A stretch of 32,155 nt of DNA from a gamma proteobacterium L18 (GTDB taxonomy: Bacteria > Pseudomonadota > Gammaproteobacteria > Pseudomonadales > Pseudomonadaceae): positions 95,834-127,988 of the forward strand of contig KI547171.1 in the NCBI GenBank assembly GCA_000497835.1. The letters run 5' to 3'. A model generated the notes under the pieces. It saw only the letters and a program-made list of their open reading frames with translations. It did not search any database and had not been told where the DNA came from. Positions 1-7,714 of the stretch are shown piece by piece. Position numbers and translations under genes: made by a program. Position 1 is the first letter of the stretch. Each line of letters starts with the position of its first letter.

Positions 1-466
1 TGCCTAGGCGCGGCAGTTTGGCTTGCAGGCTGTCGGGCAGCCAGGGCCGCAGCACTTGGCCGGCGCGGGTCAGGGCGCGGAACAGCGCCGGGTGAGGCAC
101 CACCGCCCGCAGGCCGCCGCGCAGCAGGCGATTGCCCAGGGGGCGCGGCACGTGTTGTTCGATGAAGTCGCGGCCGATGTCCAGCAGGGTGTGGTATTGC
201 ACGCCCGAGGGGCAGGTACTTTCGCAGTTGCGGCAGCTCAGGCAGCGGTCCAGGTGGGTCTGGGTGGCGGCAGTGATGGGCGCGCCTTCGAGCATTTCCT
301 TCATCAGGTAGATGCGCCCGCGCGGGCCGTCCAGCTCGTCGCCCAGCAGTTGGTAGGTGGGGCAGGTGGCGTTGCAGAAACCGCAGTGCACGCAGCTGCG
401 CAGCACCTGTTCGGCTTCGGCGGCGCGGGGCAGTTGCCGCGCCTGTGGGCTGAGGTGGGTTTGCAT
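1..466 (-). CDS. glcF: Glycolate oxidase iron-sulfur subunit GlcF (N-terminal part; truncated by window edge)
   Basis: This is the electron-transfer subunit of the membrane-associated glycolate oxidase (GlcDEF), which oxidises glycolate to glyoxylate. About 155 N-terminal residues are visible. They contain two ferredoxin-type cysteine clusters, CVHCGFCNATCP and CLSCRNCESTCP, as expected for two [4Fe-4S] centres; the C-terminal heterodisulfide-reductase-like CCG domains lie beyond base 1. The start is the ATG at 466-464 (MQTHLSPQARQL), two bases after the glcE stop, which fits co-translation in the order glcD-glcE-glcF. The gene is incomplete only because the window ends; no frameshift is seen. 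Confidence 0.95.
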   Translation of the reverse strand, partial: MQTHLSPQARQLPRAAEAEQVLRSCVHCGFCNATCPTYQLLGDELDGPRGRIYLMKEMLEGAPITAATQTHLDRCLSCRNCESTCPSGVQYHTLLDIGRDFIEQHVPRPLGNRLLRGGLRAVVPHPALFRALTRAGQVLRPWLPDSLQAKLPRLG

Positions 467-468
467 GC

Positions 469-1506
469 TCAAAGCTCCGGATACAGGCGGCCAGGGTTGA
501 AAATGCCGTGGGGGTCCAGGCGCGCCTTGAGCTGCTGGTGATAGCGCAGCAGCGCCGGGGCCAGGGGCGTGAAGGGCTGCTCGCAGGCGCTGAAGCAGGT
601 GGCGTGGCCACCCGCGGCGCTGACGCGGGCGCGAATCTGAACGGCGTCGGCATCGCTTTTCAGCCAGCGCTGGGCGCCGGCCCAGTCCAGCAGTTGCGCG
701 CCGGGCAGCTCCAGCGCTGGCACGTTGAAGGGCAGCGACAGCCGCCACAGTGGGCGCGGGTCGCGGAAGAACGTCAGGCGCTGTTCGCGCAGGTCGTGCC
801 AGAACTGACCGTCAGCCGCGATGCAGCCCAGGCGCTCGTGGGCAGCGGCCACCGAGCCTTCGCCGCCTTCCAGGCGCAGATGCAACACTTCGCCGTCGTG
901 GCAGGCGCCGCTGATAGGCAGGGATTGCTGGCCCCATTCGGTGAGGCGGCGCAGGGCTTCTTCGGGGCTTAGATCCAGCTTCAGGCTGGCGCAGCAGCGT
1001 GGTTTGGGCAATACCTTCAGCGACACTTCGGTGATCAGCCCCAGGCTGCCGAAGCTGGCGGCCAGCAGGCGCGACAGGTCGTAGCCGGCGACGTTTTTCA
1101 TCACTTCACCGCCAAAGCGCAGGTGCTCGCCCTGGCCGGCGATGACCCGGGTGCCCAACACGAAGTCGCGCACCGCGCCGCTCCAGGGGCGGCGCGGGCC
1201 CGACAGCCCGGCGGCAAGCATGCCGCCCACGGTGGCCTGGCCGTCGAAGTCCGGTGGCTCGCAGGGCAGCATTTGCCCGGCCGCGTCCAGCACGGCGCTG
1301 AGCTCCGTCAGTGGGGTGCCGGCGCGCACAGTCACTACCAGCTCCGTGGGGTCGTAGCTGACGATGCCGCGATAGCCACGCGTATCCAGCGCCACCCCTT
1401 GGGTCGCACGGCCGAGAAAGGCTTTGCTGTCGCCCCCGCGGATGCGCAGCGGCGTGCCCTGGGCAATCGCCTGGTGCACGCCGTCCAGCAGCGTGTCCAG
1501 GCTCAT
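469..1506 (-). CDS. glcE: Glycolate oxidase FAD-binding subunit GlcE
   Basis: Second flavin subunit of glycolate oxidase, 345 aa, close to the usual length of about 350. It is a shortened FAD_binding_4 (VAO-type) protein: the PP-loop region reads RIRGGDSKAFLG near residues 22-33, and the FAD-domain segments GGMLAAGLSGPRR and FGGEVMKNVAGYD follow. The start chosen is ATG 1506-1504 (MSLDTLLDG). It overlaps the glcD stop as TGATG, a typical coupled junction. The reading frame is open further upstream, but that extension is antisense-like sequence inside glcD with no family similarity. It is co-transcribed with glcD and glcF. Confidence 0.94.
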   Translation of the reverse strand: MSLDTLLDGVHQAIAQGTPLRIRGGDSKAFLGRATQGVALDTRGYRGIVSYDPTELVVTVRAGTPLTELSAVLDAAGQMLPCEPPDFDGQATVGGMLAAGLSGPRRPWSGAVRDFVLGTRVIAGQGEHLRFGGEVMKNVAGYDLSRLLAASFGSLGLITEVSLKVLPKPRCCASLKLDLSPEEALRRLTEWGQQSLPISGACHDGEVLHLRLEGGEGSVAAAHERLGCIAADGQFWHDLREQRLTFFRDPRPLWRLSLPFNVPALELPGAQLLDWAGAQRWLKSDADAVQIRARVSAAGGHATCFSACEQPFTPLAPALLRYHQQLKARLDPHGIFNPGRLYPEL

Positions 1507-3005
1507 CAGAAACGCTCCAGGTCGGGGAAGGGCACCTGGCCGTGATGGATGTGCATGGCGCCGAACTCGGCGCAGCGGTGCAGGGTGGGGATGTTCTTGC
1601 CGGGGTTGAGCAGGCCGCTGGGGTCGAAGGCCGCCTTGATGGCGTGGAATACGTTGAGCTCGGCGGCGTTGAACTGGGCGCACATCTGGTTGATTTTCTC
1701 GCGGCCCACGCCGTGTTCGCCGGTGATGCTGCCGCCCACCGCCACGCACATCTCCAAAATCCTGCCGCCCAGGGCCTCGGCGCGCTCCAGCTCACCCGGC
1801 AGGTTGGCATCGAACAGGATCAGCGGGTGCATGTTGCCGTCGCCGGCATGGAAAACGTTGGCGACGCGCAGGTTGTATTCGGCCGACAAAGCAGCGATGC
1901 CCTTGAGCACCCCGGGCAGTTCGCGGCGCGGGATGGTGCCGTCCATGCAATAGTAATCCGGAGAAATGCGGCCCACGGCGGGGAAGGCGTTTTTGCGCCC
2001 GGCCCAGAAACGCACGCGTTCGGCCTCGTCCTGTGCCTGTCGTACCTCGGTGGCTCCCGCGGCCTGCAGCAGGTGCCGCACCCGTTCACAATCCTCGTGC
2101 ACGTCGGCTTCGACGCCGTCCAGCTCGCACAGCAGGATGGCCTCGGCGTCCACGGGGTAGCCGGCGTGGATGAAGTCCTCGGCGGCGCGGATGGCCAGGT
2201 TGTCCATCATCTCCAGGCCTCCGGGGATGATACCGGCGGCGATGATATCGGCCACCGCGCGGCCGGCCTTTTCCACCGAATCGAAGGCGGCCAGCAGCAC
2301 CTTGGCCACCTGCGGTTTGGGCAGCAGGCGCACGGTGACCTCGGTGACCACGCCCAGCAGGCCTTCGGAGCCGGTGAACAGCGCCAGCAGGTCGAAGCCG
2401 GGGCTGTCCAGGGCGTCGCTGCCCAGGGTCAGCGCTTCGCCCTCGACGGTCAGCACCTGCAGCTTCACCAGGTTGTGCACGGTCAGGCCGTACTTGAGGC
2501 AATGCACCCCACCGGCGTTCTCGGCAACGTTGCCACCGATGGAACAGGCGATCTGCGAGGATGGATCAGGCGCGTAGTACAGCCCGTACGGTGCCGCCGC
2601 CTGGGAAATGGCCAGGTTGCGCACGCCCGGTTGCACACGGGCGATACGCGCCTGGGGATCAATGTGCAGGGTCTGGTTGAAGCGTGCCAGCACCAGCAGC
2701 ACGCCCTGGGCCAGCGGCAGTGCGCCACCCGACAATCCCGTGCCGGCGCCGCGGGGCACCACCGGCACCTGGCGTTGGTGGCAGATGCGCAGAATGGTCT
2801 GCACCTCTTCCAGGTGGCGGGGCAGTGCCACCAGCAGCGGCGTGGTGCGGTAGGCGGACAGGCCGTCGCATTCGTAGGGCTTGAGGTCTTCGGTGCGGTA
2901 CAGCAGGTCCAGGTCGGGCAGGGCACTGATCAGCGCATCGATCAGACCTTGCTTGTCGACGTTGGGCAGGGCACCGTCCAGACGCTCGTCGTGGAGGATG
3001 TTCAT
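1506..3005 (-). CDS. glcD: Glycolate oxidase catalytic FAD subunit GlcD
   Basis: Catalytic FAD-linked subunit, 499 aa, matching the normal GlcD length. The FAD_binding_4 PP-loop PRGAGTGLSGG is at residues 84-94. The C-terminal FAD-oxidase cap carries the conserved HAGDGNMHP (about residue 377) and GEHGVGREK (about residue 424) motifs. The start is the ATG at 3005-3003, MNILHDERL. It is the first gene of the glcDEF operon. In several pseudomonads a GntR-type activator glcC is divergent from glcD; here the upstream DNA holds REP elements and then a DeoR-type gene, so the glycolate regulator is not adjacent. Confidence 0.96.
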   Translation of the reverse strand: MNILHDERLDGALPNVDKQGLIDALISALPDLDLLYRTEDLKPYECDGLSAYRTTPLLVALPRHLEEVQTILRICHQRQVPVVPRGAGTGLSGGALPLAQGVLLVLARFNQTLHIDPQARIARVQPGVRNLAISQAAAPYGLYYAPDPSSQIACSIGGNVAENAGGVHCLKYGLTVHNLVKLQVLTVEGEALTLGSDALDSPGFDLLALFTGSEGLLGVVTEVTVRLLPKPQVAKVLLAAFDSVEKAGRAVADIIAAGIIPGGLEMMDNLAIRAAEDFIHAGYPVDAEAILLCELDGVEADVHEDCERVRHLLQAAGATEVRQAQDEAERVRFWAGRKNAFPAVGRISPDYYCMDGTIPRRELPGVLKGIAALSAEYNLRVANVFHAGDGNMHPLILFDANLPGELERAEALGGRILEMCVAVGGSITGEHGVGREKINQMCAQFNAAELNVFHAIKAAFDPSGLLNPGKNIPTLHRCAEFGAMHIHHGQVPFPDLERF

Positions 3006-3069
3006 GGGCCGGGTTCTTGTTGTTGTGGGGAGGCAAGGGGCAGTGTAGACCGCAATCTACCGCCATCCC

Positions 3070-3143
3070 CTGTAGCAGTGGCCGCCAGGCCACGTCACAG
3101 GCGGTGGGCAGTTACTGACCCAGACGCAGCCTTCGGCAGCTAC
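3070..3143 (+). repeat. REP element, GTAGCAG...CTACA class
   Basis: An imperfect palindromic element that begins GTAGCAGTGGCCGCCAGGCC and ends CCTTCGGCAGCTACA. The same class recurs, cut by the window end, at 32073-32155 (GTAGCAGCGGCCGTCAGGCC and GCCTTCGGCA), and a diverged copy is recognisable near 27341-27371. It lies between glcD and the DeoR-type regulator and probably forms a strong cruciform or hairpin. Confidence 0.75.
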
Positions 3144-3159
3144 AGGACGGCTGCAAGGC

Positions 3160-3189
3160 CGGCTCCTACCGCGGACAGCGTAGGAGCCG
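3160..3189. repeat. Short inverted repeat (third REP class)
   Basis: Perfect 10-bp arms CGGCTCCTAC and GTAGGAGCCG are separated by 10 bp. This is the GTAGGAGC-type palindrome seen in Pseudomonas intergenic DNA. It lies within a run of different REP families between glcD and the DeoR regulator. Confidence 0.7.
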
Positions 3190-3252
3190 ACTTTAGTCGC
3201 GATGCAGGCGACGCGGGTTCAAGACAGTTGCTGCTACAAAGGCAGGGTACAC

Positions 3253-3323
3253 ACTGTGGGAGCAAAGCTTGCTCGCGATGGGCCCTCACTGACGCCATCG
3301 CGAGCAAGCTTTGCTCCCACAGT
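3253..3323. repeat. REPIN (inverted REP doublet), GTGGGAGCAAAGCTTGCTCGCGA class
   Basis: Two perfect 29-nt inverted arms (3253-3281 and 3295-3323), each made of ACTGTGGGAGCAAAGC plus TTGCTCGCGATGG or its complement, are separated by 13 bp. A 19-bp direct repeat, CAAGACAGTTGCTGCTACA, lies on both sides (3220-3238 and 3335-3353). The structure is that of a RAYT-mobilised REPIN; no RAYT transposase gene is present in the window. Confidence 0.88.
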
Positions 3324-3495
3324 GGTGACCTCCACAAGACAGTTGCTGCTACAGGATTGAGGTTCGGCCGCGCATTCGCCGTCGCCGCTGCCGCGCAGAC
3401 TGATTAATCGCGGTGCCATCGCCCGGTTGTCGCCACCCCCGCCTTGGGGCAGTATCATTTACATGCCCCCACCAACACCCCCGCCCGGAGTTGCG

Positions 3496-4296
3496 ATGCC
3501 CACCCAGTCCCCGACCCCCAGCAACGGCTCGCCGATGATCCCCGAGCAGCGCCGCGAGCAGATGCTGCGCCAGTTGCGCCGGCATCAGGTGCTCAGCGTG
3601 CATCAGTTGATGGAGATGTTCGAATGCTCGCACATGACCGTGCGCCGCGACATCGCCTTGCTGGAACAGGAAGGCCACGCCTATTCGGTGACGGGCGGCG
3701 TACGCATCGCCAGCCAAGTGCACATGGAGCCCAGTCACGACTCCAAGGCCGTTATCGAGCTGCCCCAGAAGCAGGGCATGGCGAAGCTGGCCGCCGGCTT
3801 GTTGAAGGACGACATGACCCTGTACCTGGACGCGGGCACCAGCACCCTGGAGATCGTGCCGCACATCATTGCGCTGACCGGCATGACGGTGATCACCAAT
3901 GACTTTGGCATCGTCCATGCCCTGGAAGATGCTGCCCATGTCGATGTGATCCACACGGGCGGGCTGCTCGATCACCCCAACCGTTCGTGCGTGGGTGGGC
4001 TGGCGGCGGCTACGTTGCGGCAGATCGTGACGGACATTGCCTTCATATCGACCAGCTCCTGGGATCTGCAGCGGGGCATCACCACGCCGTCGCCGTTGAA
4101 AGTGGAGGTGAAGCAGGCCGCCATGCAGTCGGCGTCGCGCTCGGTGCTGGTGGCCAGCAGTTCGAAATATGGCACCTTCGGTAAATACAAGATCGCCGGG
4201 TTGCAGCAGTTCGACACCCTGATCAGCGACACCGCGCTGGCGCCTGCGGCGGTGGACAGTTTGCGGAAATTGGGTGTGGATCTGCTGTTGGCCTGA
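3496..4296 (+). CDS. DeoR/GlpR-family transcriptional regulator of the threonate operon
   Basis: A 266-aa DeoR-family protein. The N-terminal winged HTH is visible (REQMLRQLRRHQVLSVHQLM, then CSHMTVRRDIALLEQEG with a typical TVRRD recognition helix). The C-terminal DeoRC sugar-phosphate sensor domain contains the family signatures DAGTST and TNDFGI. The start ATG at 3496 follows CGGAG; an in-frame ATG at 3535 (MIPEQRREQ) is also possible, and the frame is open upstream to 3427 without a better start. It sits about 530 bp before ltnD in the same orientation. Inference: it controls the threonate operon through the paired sites at 4662-4747 and senses a phosphorylated pathway intermediate. Confidence 0.88.
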   Translation: MPTQSPTPSNGSPMIPEQRREQMLRQLRRHQVLSVHQLMEMFECSHMTVRRDIALLEQEGHAYSVTGGVRIASQVHMEPSHDSKAVIELPQKQGMAKLAAGLLKDDMTLYLDAGTSTLEIVPHIIALTGMTVITNDFGIVHALEDAAHVDVIHTGGLLDHPNRSCVGGLAAATLRQIVTDIAFISTSSWDLQRGITTPSPLKVEVKQAAMQSASRSVLVASSSKYGTFGKYKIAGLQQFDTLISDTALAPAAVDSLRKLGVDLLLA

Positions 4297-4347
4297 TGCT
4301 GATCCCTCGCCGGAAAAACAAGGCGGACAAGGCGACCTCCCAGGCAT

Positions 4348-4598
4348 AACTGGCCCGAAACAAACGTGGGAGCGGGCTCTGCCCGCGAAGCGCCGCGCGG
4401 GCGGCGCACGGTCTCAAGAACGCCGGTGAACCTTCGGCTAGCCCCTCTCAGCCTCACCGCAATCCATGTAAAGCCTAAGTGGGATTGTGGTGTGGCTTGA
4501 GGGTGTTCGCTTGAGGTTTCCTGCGTTTTTGAGATCGAGCGCCGCCCGCGCGGCGCTTCGCGGGCAGAGCCCGCTCCCACGTTTGTTTCGGGCCAGTT
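4348..4598. repeat. Long perfect 60-bp inverted repeat (REPIN-like)
   Basis: The 60-nt arm at 4348-4407 (starting AACTGGCCCGAAACAAACG, including GTGGGAGCGGGCTCTGCCCG) is the exact reverse complement of 4539-4598. The spacer of 131 bp (4408-4538) has no gene. Weaker complementarity extends outward (AACAAGGCGGACAAGG near 4317-4335 against its complement near 4616-4629), so the whole element spans roughly 4316-4630. The core palindrome GTGGGAGCGGGCTCTGCCCGCGAA is a second Pseudomonas REP class. It separates the regulator from the structural genes and may act as a terminator for the regulator. Confidence 0.9.
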
Positions 4599-4661
4599 TT
4601 GTCTGTGCCATCACCTTGTCCGCCTTGTTGGCTCGACTCGATTCTGCGGCGGGCCCACCAA

Positions 4662-4747
4662 TTTAACGTTTTTTAACATCCTGTAGGCCAATAGCCACGG
4701 GAGGTGCGTGCACGCCTATTGCTTTTCCAATGTTAAAAAATGTTAAA
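4662..4747 (+). promoter_or_regulatory. Paired 18-bp operator sites and likely sigma-70 promoter of the threonate operon
   Basis: Site 1 (4662-4679, TTTAACGTTTTTTAACAT) and site 2 (4730-4747, ATGTTAAAAAATGTTAAA) are reverse complements with one mismatch. Each is a tandem of TGTTAAA-like half-sites, as is common for DeoR-family operators. A possible promoter (TTGCTT at 4719-4724, 18-bp spacer, TTAAAT at 4743-4748) would place site 2 over the core promoter, which suggests repression, perhaps with looping between the two sites. The sites are seen directly; the regulator assignment is inference. Confidence 0.6.
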
Positions 4748-4771
4748 TAAACAGATCGCTTCACAAGATCC

Positions 4772-4789
4772 GATCATGGGTCCATGATC
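4772..4789. promoter_or_regulatory. 8-2-8 palindrome in the ltnD leader
   Basis: GATCATGG-GT-CCATGATC is a perfect inverted repeat, 34 bp before the ltnD start and downstream of the proposed promoter. It could be a second regulator site or an mRNA hairpin. No family is assigned. Confidence 0.35.
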
Positions 4790-4823
4790 AAGCACCTGCT
4801 GGATTCACCCGAGGAGTACTGCC

Positions 4824-5729
4824 ATGAATAACAAAAACGTCGGTGTCATCGGCCTGGGCGCCATGGGCCTGGGTATTGCCCGCTCGCTGTTGCGCGCAGG
4901 CTTCAACGTGCATGCCTGCGATGTGCGTGCAGCCGTTACCGAACAATTTGCCAGCGAGGGCGGTGTTGCCTGCGCTACCCCAGCGGCCATGGCGGCCGCG
5001 TGTGAGGTGATCATCACCGTGGTGGTCAACGCCGAGCAGACCGAAACCGTACTCTTCGGCGAAAACGGCGCCATCGCCGCGTTGCGCCCCGGCAGCCTGG
5101 TGATCGGCTGCGCCACCGTGGCCCCGACGTTCGCGGTGGAGCTGGGCGCACGCCTGGCCGCGCAGAACCTGCTGTACCTGGATGCGCCAATCTCGGGTGG
5201 TGCCGCCAAGGCCGCCGCCGGGCAGATGACCATGATGACTTCCGGCCCCGCCGATGCGTACGCCGCCGCCGAAGCCGTGCTGGCCGGCATGGCGGGCAAG
5301 GTCTACCGCTTGGGCGACGTTCACGGCCTGGGTTCCAAGGTGAAAATCATCAACCAGCTGCTGGCCGGCGTGCACATTGCTGCCAGTGCCGAAGCCATGG
5401 CGCTGGGCCTGCGCGAGGGCGTGGACGCCGATGCGCTGTACGAGGTGATCACCAACAGCGCCGGCAACTCGTGGATGTTCGAGAACCGCGTACCGCACAT
5501 CCTCAAGGCTGATTACACGCCGCTGTCGGCCGTGGACATTTTCGTCAAGGACCTGGGCCTGGTCCTGGATACCGCCCGCGCCAGCAAATTCCCGCTGCCG
5601 CTGTCGGCCACCGCCCACCAGATGTTCATGCAGGCCAGCAGCGCCGGTTTCGGCCGCGAAGACGACTCGGCCGTGATCAAGATTTTCCCGGGCATCGAAC
5701 TGCCCGTGGCCAAGCCCGAGCAGGAGTGA
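4824..5729 (+). CDS. ltnD: L-threonate 2-dehydrogenase (beta-hydroxyacid dehydrogenase family)
   Basis: A 301-aa NAD(P)-dependent oxidoreductase predicted to oxidise L-threonate to 2-dehydro-L-erythronate (2-oxo-tetronate). The Rossmann motif GLGAMG is at residues 10-15, the family substrate-binding signature DAPISGG at 120-126, and the catalytic lysine K174 lies in GLGSKVKIINQ. The ATG at 4824 follows a GAGGAG ribosome binding site. The other route in this pathway family, D-erythronate, uses an SDR-type dehydrogenase (DenD), so a beta-HADH-type enzyme next to otnK, otnC and otnI points to L-threonate. A related hydroxy acid cannot be excluded from sequence alone. Confidence 0.88.
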   Translation: MNNKNVGVIGLGAMGLGIARSLLRAGFNVHACDVRAAVTEQFASEGGVACATPAAMAAACEVIITVVVNAEQTETVLFGENGAIAALRPGSLVIGCATVAPTFAVELGARLAAQNLLYLDAPISGGAAKAAAGQMTMMTSGPADAYAAAEAVLAGMAGKVYRLGDVHGLGSKVKIINQLLAGVHIAASAEAMALGLREGVDADALYEVITNSAGNSWMFENRVPHILKADYTPLSAVDIFVKDLGLVLDTARASKFPLPLSATAHQMFMQASSAGFGREDDSAVIKIFPGIELPVAKPEQE

Positions 5730-5737
5730 GCCGCGCC

Positions 5738-7030
5738 ATGACCCAGTCCCCACACCGCCCGCTGCTGGGCTGCATCGCCGATGACTTCACCGGCGCCACG
5801 GACCTGGCCAACATGCTGGTGCGCGGCGGCATGCGCACCGTGCAAAGCATCGGCATCCCTGACGAGTCGCTGGCTGCAGGCCTGGACGCCGACGCCATCG
5901 TCATTGCCCTGAAATCACGCACCACGCCCGTGGCTGACGCCGTGGACGAGTCCCTGGCCGCCCTGGAGTGGCTGCGTGCCCGTGGCTGCGAGCAGATCTT
6001 CTTCAAATACTGCTCCACCTTCGATTCCACCGCCGCCGGCAACATCGGCCAGGTCAGCCAGGCCCTGCTGGAAAAACTGGGCAGTGATTTCACCCTGGCG
6101 TGCCCGGCGTTCCCGGAAAACGGCCGGACGATTTTCCGTGGCCACCTGTTTGTGCAGGACCAGTTGCTGAACGAATCCGGCATGCAGCACCACCCGCTGA
6201 CGCCGATGTGCGACGCCAACCTGGTGCGCGTGCTGCAAGCGCAGACCGACATGAAAGTCGGTCTGTTGCGCTACGACACCGTGGCCCAGGGCGTGGACAG
6301 CGTGCGTGAGCGCATCGCTAAATTGCGCGCCGACGGCATCGGCATGGCCATCGCCGATGCGGTGTCGGACGCCGACCTGTACACCCTCGGTGCTGCCTGC
6401 GCCGACCTGCCGCTGCTGACCGGTGGTTCGGGCCTGGCCCTGGGCCTGCCGGAGAACTTCCGCCGTGCCGGCAAGCTGCGCGCGGTAGACGCCGCGCAAC
6501 TACCTGCCATCGACGGCGGTGAAGTGGTGCTGGCCGGCAGTGCTTCCCAGGCCACCAACGGTCAGGTTGCCGCCTGGCTGGAAGCGGGGCGCCCGGCGCT
6601 GCGTATCGATCCGCTGGCCCTGGCCGCGGGTAAGCCGGTGGTCGAGCAGGCCCTGGCCTTTGCTCGTGACGCCGGCCAGACCGTGCTGATCTACGCCACC
6701 AGCTCCCCGGACGAGGTCAAGGCCGTGCAGGCCGAACTGGGCGTTGAGCGCGCAGGCACCTTGGTCGAACAGGCCCTGGGCGAGGTTGCCAAAGGGCTGC
6801 TGGCCGCTGGCGTGCGTCGTTTCGTGGTGGCCGGTGGCGAAACCTCCGGCGCGGTGGTGCAAGCCCTGGGCGTGCGCCTGCTACAGATCGGCGCGCAGAT
6901 CGACCCCGGCGTGCCGGCCACGGTCAGCACCCAGGCGCAGCCGTTGGCGCTGGCGCTCAAGTCCGGCAACTTCGGGGGCCGCGATTTCTTCAGCAAGGCC
7001 CTCAACCAATTGGCGGGAGCGTCGGCATGA
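5738..7030 (+). CDS. otnK: 3-oxo-tetronate kinase (DUF1537 / four-carbon acid sugar kinase)
   Basis: A 430-aa kinase of the OtnK family, which phosphorylates 3-oxo-tetronate at O4 using ATP. The N-terminal domain opens with the family signature IADDFTGATDLANMLV, followed by FKYCSTFDST and CPAFPENGRT. The C-terminal nucleotide-binding domain has GSASQATNGQ and the glycine-rich VVAGGETSGAVV. The ATG at 5738 is preferred over the GTG at 5726, which overlaps the ltnD stop, because the AGGAG at 5722-5726 is placed for the ATG. The gene is followed by otnC with a 4-bp overlap. Confidence 0.92.
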   Translation: MTQSPHRPLLGCIADDFTGATDLANMLVRGGMRTVQSIGIPDESLAAGLDADAIVIALKSRTTPVADAVDESLAALEWLRARGCEQIFFKYCSTFDSTAAGNIGQVSQALLEKLGSDFTLACPAFPENGRTIFRGHLFVQDQLLNESGMQHHPLTPMCDANLVRVLQAQTDMKVGLLRYDTVAQGVDSVRERIAKLRADGIGMAIADAVSDADLYTLGAACADLPLLTGGSGLALGLPENFRRAGKLRAVDAAQLPAIDGGEVVLAGSASQATNGQVAAWLEAGRPALRIDPLALAAGKPVVEQALAFARDAGQTVLIYATSSPDEVKAVQAELGVERAGTLVEQALGEVAKGLLAAGVRRFVVAGGETSGAVVQALGVRLLQIGAQIDPGVPATVSTQAQPLALALKSGNFGGRDFFSKALNQLAGASA

Positions 7031-7665
7031 GCCAGGAAAACACACTGCGCGACGAGATCTGTGACATCGGCCGCCTGCTGTTCGGCCGTGGCTACACCGT
7101 GGGCAGCGCCGGCAACATCAGCGCGCGCCTGGACGACGGCTGGCTGATCACCCCCACCGACGCCTGCCTGGGCCGTCTGGACCCGGCGCGCATCGCCAAG
7201 GTCAACCTGGCGGGGGAGTGGGTGTCGGGCGACAAGCCGTCCAAGACCCTGGCCCTGCACCGCCAGGTGTACGACCGCAACCCGGGCGTGGGCGGCGTGG
7301 TGCACACCCACTCCACGCACCTGGTGGCCCTGACCCTGGCCGGTGTGTGGCAGCAGGACTGCATCCTGCCGCCAATCACGCCGTACCAGGTGATGAAGGT
7401 TGGGCCGATCCCGCTGATCAATTACGAGCGTCCCGGTTCGCCGTTGGTGGCCGACCAGGTCGCGCTGCTGGCCAACAGCGTGCGCGGCGTGATGCTCGAG
7501 CGCCTGGGCCCGGTGATCTGGGAAAGCTCGGTGGCCAAGGCCGCCTACGCCCTGGAAGAGCTGGAAGAGACCGCACGCCTGTGGCTGATGACCCAGCCGC
7601 GCCCTGACGCCCTCAGCGCCGAGGCCCTGGAAGCCTTGCGCAGTACCTTTGGTGCGCAGTGGTAA
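7027..7665 (+). CDS. otnC: 3-oxo-tetronate 4-phosphate decarboxylase (class II aldolase family), with altered catalytic residues
   Basis: A 212-aa class II aldolase/adducin-domain protein that would convert 3-oxo-tetronate 4-phosphate to dihydroxyacetone phosphate and CO2. It shows GSAGNISARL (26-35), TPTDACLG (42-49) and the zinc-ligand segment HTHSTH (93-98). The start overlaps the otnK stop by 4 bp (ATGA). Oddities: family members usually have Glu at the acid/base position (PSxE) and His in a later LLANHGPV segment. Here these read PSKT (T74) and MLERLGPV (L160), so the usual acid/base and the third zinc ligand both look replaced. Context makes it the pathway decarboxylase, but its mechanism or metal site may differ. 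Confidence 0.82.
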   Translation: MSQENTLRDEICDIGRLLFGRGYTVGSAGNISARLDDGWLITPTDACLGRLDPARIAKVNLAGEWVSGDKPSKTLALHRQVYDRNPGVGGVVHTHSTHLVALTLAGVWQQDCILPPITPYQVMKVGPIPLINYERPGSPLVADQVALLANSVRGVMLERLGPVIWESSVAKAAYALEELEETARLWLMTQPRPDALSAEALEALRSTFGAQW

Positions 7666-7714
7666 GCACCGCGCCTGCTTGATGGCACACAACAATAACA
7701 ACAGGTGAAACGAA

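Noticed and set aside
3253..3323. Repeats that could be mistaken for CRISPR
   Set aside because: The repeats are palindromic REP doublets in inverted pairs, without regular spacers or cas genes.
1542..3407. 621-codon open frame on the plus strand opposite glcD
   Set aside because: It is antisense to a clearly conserved gene; its composition (Gln/His/Gly/Val-rich) is that of a shadow frame in high-GC DNA.
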